DNA of 64,000 nucleotides. Source: Janthinobacterium sp. ROICE36 (GTDB lineage Bacteria > Pseudomonadota > Gammaproteobacteria > Burkholderiales > Burkholderiaceae_D). The notes under the pieces were generated by a model that worked only from the letters and a program-made list of their open reading frames with translations, was not told the origin of the DNA and did not search any database. Positions within the stretch are counted from its first letter, which is position 1, and each line of letters starts with the position of its first letter. Location: the NCBI RefSeq assembly GCF_002869965.1, contig NZ_PEBS01000002.1, forward strand, positions 113,834 through 177,833, read 5' to 3'. The position numbers and the translations under genes were made by a program. Shown in pieces: positions 62,307 to 64,000 of the stretch.

Positions 62307-63899
62307 TCAGCTTTGTGCTGCTGGAAGGGACATATCCATCAAATGCCACGTCACCTCGTCGTCAGGCAAATCGAGCAGCCAGTCGCGGCGCGGTTGCGGG
62401 AACGGCGCGCCCTGGGTCAGCCAAGCCTGGCGCCAGTATTGGTTGACGATGGCCTGCAGCGGATGGTCCGCCGCTACCCACGGTTGCCAGACGCCGCTGA
62501 CCGGACAGGCTTGCCCGCGAGCACAGCTCAACCATGGCTCGGGCCGCGCCACATCGCGCAGCAAACCGCGCGCCGCGCGCGGTTCCACGGCGCCTTGGTT
62601 GTGCCGTATCGTCAGGCACTGTTCCCACGTCACGGGGCCATAACGGCTCTTGCCAGCGGCAACCAGCACGCTGAAATGGCGGAACTCTTCGCCTTTGCGC
62701 AGCAGCCGGGCCGGCTCCGTCAAGCCCTGCCCTTGGGCGGGTTGCCAATACGCCGAAAATGGCGCGGTCGGCGCATCGCTGTGCAAGCCGGCAGGGCGCA
62801 GGGCATAGTCGGCGGCCAGGAAATACGGCTCCCGGGAAAGTGCGGCGGCGCCCGGTTTCGGGATGGACGGCGGCGGACGAACGCCCATGGCGGCGTCAAG
62901 CAGGCTCTTTCGTTGACCATCCCACGGCGGCAGATCGGCCGGTGGCAATGGCAAGATTTTATCGAGGTTGGGAAAGCGGCGATTGGGGTTGAAACCGAGG
63001 GCACGACTAAGTACGCCGTAACGTTCCGCTCGCGCCTTATCAATATACGGAACCAGCATATTTGCAAGATCAAACGGATCGCCGAATTCAATCGTGAGTT
63101 TGTTTGCGCATTTCTCGCAGCCCAGCCTTACTCCGGTATGTAATACTTGCAAAGCACGTTCTTTGGTTTCAGTTGTTCTTTCCCCATCAGACGTGCCGTC
63201 AGGCGTTCTTAATACAACATATAAATAAGATAAATCATATGCGGATGGGCCATATCCCTGCCCCAGCGTGCACTCCATCATCTTGATTGCCACAGGAATA
63301 TTACCCCACATTTCGGCACCAGGATAATCTTTTCCTGCGGTTAGTTTTTCTCCTAAAAAATCCATCGCTTGAGGATTACCCATCTGTGCTGCCTTTTGCC
63401 AGAAGGCATAGGCACGCGTGATGTCGCCGTTGACACCCGTGCCATTCGCGTAATACGTCCCCATCCGGTCATATGCCGCCGGAATCCCGAGCCGCATCGC
63501 CTTTTCAACCAGTTGCACCGCTTCTTCCTCTCCATGCAAGGGATCGCGCCCTTCCACATACAAGCTGGCCAGATTGAGCATCGCCTTCCAGTGCAACCGC
63601 TCTGCCGCTTGACGCGTCAGATCAACGATTTTTTTGTAATCGCGGTCTTCCACGAAAATTTCAGGGTCTTCCATGGCGCGCGCTTCGAGGAACCAGTCCT
63701 CCGCTTGCGCATCGATGGGCGGTACTTTGCTCGCCTCGGTTTCGCAAATGAAATCAGGAACATGGGGATTGAAAAGTGGCAGGCTTTGGTTGCGTGGCAG
63801 GACTTCTTTCGTGTCGTTTGGCATTTTGCAGGCAAGCAGGCAGCACAAGAAGATAAGCGACGCCAGGCGTCCTTGAGGTGTACTGTCAATAGCGGACAC
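62307..63899 (-). CDS. Sel1-like repeat lipoprotein (DUF6396-like), 5' end replaced by an IS
   Basis: A protein of about 530 residues. A lipobox L-L-A-C follows a hydrophobic SLIFLCC stretch. TPR/Sel1-like helical repeats follow (MLNLASLYVEGRDPLHGEEEA, AYDRMGTYYANGTGVNGDIT, AYAFWQKAAQMGNPQAMDFL). The C-terminal half (DLPPWDGQRKSLLDAAMGV onwards) resembles DUF6396. No ATG precedes the lipobox: the only start in frame is GTG at 63899, inside the IS terminus, or ATG at 63824 just after the lipobox. The native start was probably lost when the IS inserted near 63878. Function is unknown. Confidence 0.7.
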   Translation of the reverse strand: MSAIDSTPQGRLASLIFLCCLLACKMPNDTKEVLPRNQSLPLFNPHVPDFICETEASKVPPIDAQAEDWFLEARAMEDPEIFVEDRDYKKIVDLTRQAAERLHWKAMLNLASLYVEGRDPLHGEEEAVQLVEKAMRLGIPAAYDRMGTYYANGTGVNGDITRAYAFWQKAAQMGNPQAMDFLGEKLTAGKDYPGAEMWGNIPVAIKMMECTLGQGYGPSAYDLSYLYVVLRTPDGTSDGERTTETKERALQVLHTGVRLGCEKCANKLTIEFGDPFDLANMLVPYIDKARAERYGVLSRALGFNPNRRFPNLDKILPLPPADLPPWDGQRKSLLDAAMGVRPPPSIPKPGAAALSREPYFLAADYALRPAGLHSDAPTAPFSAYWQPAQGQGLTEPARLLRKGEEFRHFSVLVAAGKSRYGPVTWEQCLTIRHNQGAVEPRAARGLLRDVARPEPWLSCARGQACPVSGVWQPWVAADHPLQAIVNQYWRQAWLTQGAPFPQPRRDWLLDLPDDEVTWHLMDMSLPAAQS

Positions 63900-64000
63900 T
63901 CTTGTTTCAAGCCGCCCGTGTCTGTTTGCTGAATTTTTCAGCGAACAACGCGGGCGGAACATTGCCGAGGCGCGAGTGGCGCCGCTGGCGGTTGTAAAAG
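63879..64000 (-). mobile_element. End of an IS3-family insertion sequence (terminal repeat and transposase tail)
   Basis: From about 63879 the sequence TGTACTGTCAATAGCGGACA begins with TG and looks like a terminal inverted repeat, followed by the transposase 3' end and the window edge. The IS reads leftward, its 3' end abutting the Sel1-like gene. The other end and any target duplication are outside the window. Confidence 0.75.
63907..64000 (-). CDS. IS3-family transposase OrfB, C-terminal end (partial)
   Basis: The last 30 codons read FYNRQRRHSRLGNVPPALFA then EKFSKQTRAA-stop at 63907. The Y-N-R-x-R-R-H-S-x-L-G pattern is the well-known C-terminal segment of IS3-type DDE transposases. The catalytic part is beyond the right edge. 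Confidence 0.85.
   Translation of the reverse strand, partial: FYNRQRRHSRLGNVPPALFAEKFSKQTRAA

Overview
The window is GC-rich, densely coded DNA of a motile, flagellated Gram-negative bacterium. Gene content (succinyl-DAP pathway dapC/dapD/dapE, RhlE helicase, PEP-CTERM protein, MotA/FliD/FapA/MCP/CheW, OmpR-EnvZ, CTGT-N8-ACAG-type LexA site) and codon style point to a betaproteobacterium of the Oxalobacteraceae, close to Janthinobacterium/Massilia/Duganella. This placement is inferred from gene content, not computed. No rRNA, tRNA, CRISPR array or prophage was seen. The one certain mobile element is the tail of an IS3-type insertion sequence at the right edge.

Layout. 1-5.4 kb: partial ThiF-like enzyme, chemoreceptor, small acidic protein, M16 protease. 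5.6-6.5 kb: FMN riboswitch and ribB. 6.5-7.1 kb: a scar of two broken genes (MFS transporter and LysR regulator). 7.2-9.7 kb: an Mla/MCE-type lipid transport operon without its ATPase. 9.8-16 kb: a signalling block, with one PAS histidine kinase facing a five-gene, ATGA-coupled operon (response regulator-PAS, small accessory domain, HDOD, PAS kinase, response regulator with a degenerate HD-GYP domain). 16-26 kb: lipoprotein, rhlE, DUF4105 protein, two unknown genes, VOC proteins (one broken), motA without motB, an alpha/beta hydrolase in an AT-richer patch, a DUF4153 membrane protein, and a MerR regulator divergent from a small membrane protein. 26-36 kb: PEP-CTERM protein, rraA plus MFS with a divergent AraC regulator, fliD, PilZ protein, radA with an SOS-like box, alr, lplT. 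36-39 kb: operon tsaB-rimI-udg-like-DUF1853. 39-48 kb: dapC, dapD, a flavin monooxygenase, an ArsC-like protein, dapE, prmB, an ABC-F ATPase. 47.7-54 kb: cheW, arfB, fapA, small secreted protein, ompR-envZ, an Imm26-like protein. 54-60.7 kb: encapsulated-ferritin-like protein, iron alcohol dehydrogenase, TPP riboswitch with TonB receptor, converging PnuC-type transporter and NadR-like kinase, DUF2867 protein and TetR regulator. 60.8-64 kb: an unknown protein, a periplasmic binding protein carrying a heptanucleotide expansion, a Sel1-like lipoprotein, and the IS end.

The best leads are these: the coupled signalling cassette whose terminal HD-GYP domain has lost metal ligands; an encapsulated-ferritin homologue in which all recognised ferroxidase residues are replaced; a TPP-riboswitch receptor facing a PnuC/NadR-like pair (possible thiamine uptake module); a 7-nt tandem repeat expanded in frame inside a binding-protein gene; and a lipoprotein gene whose 5' end has been replaced by an IS terminus.
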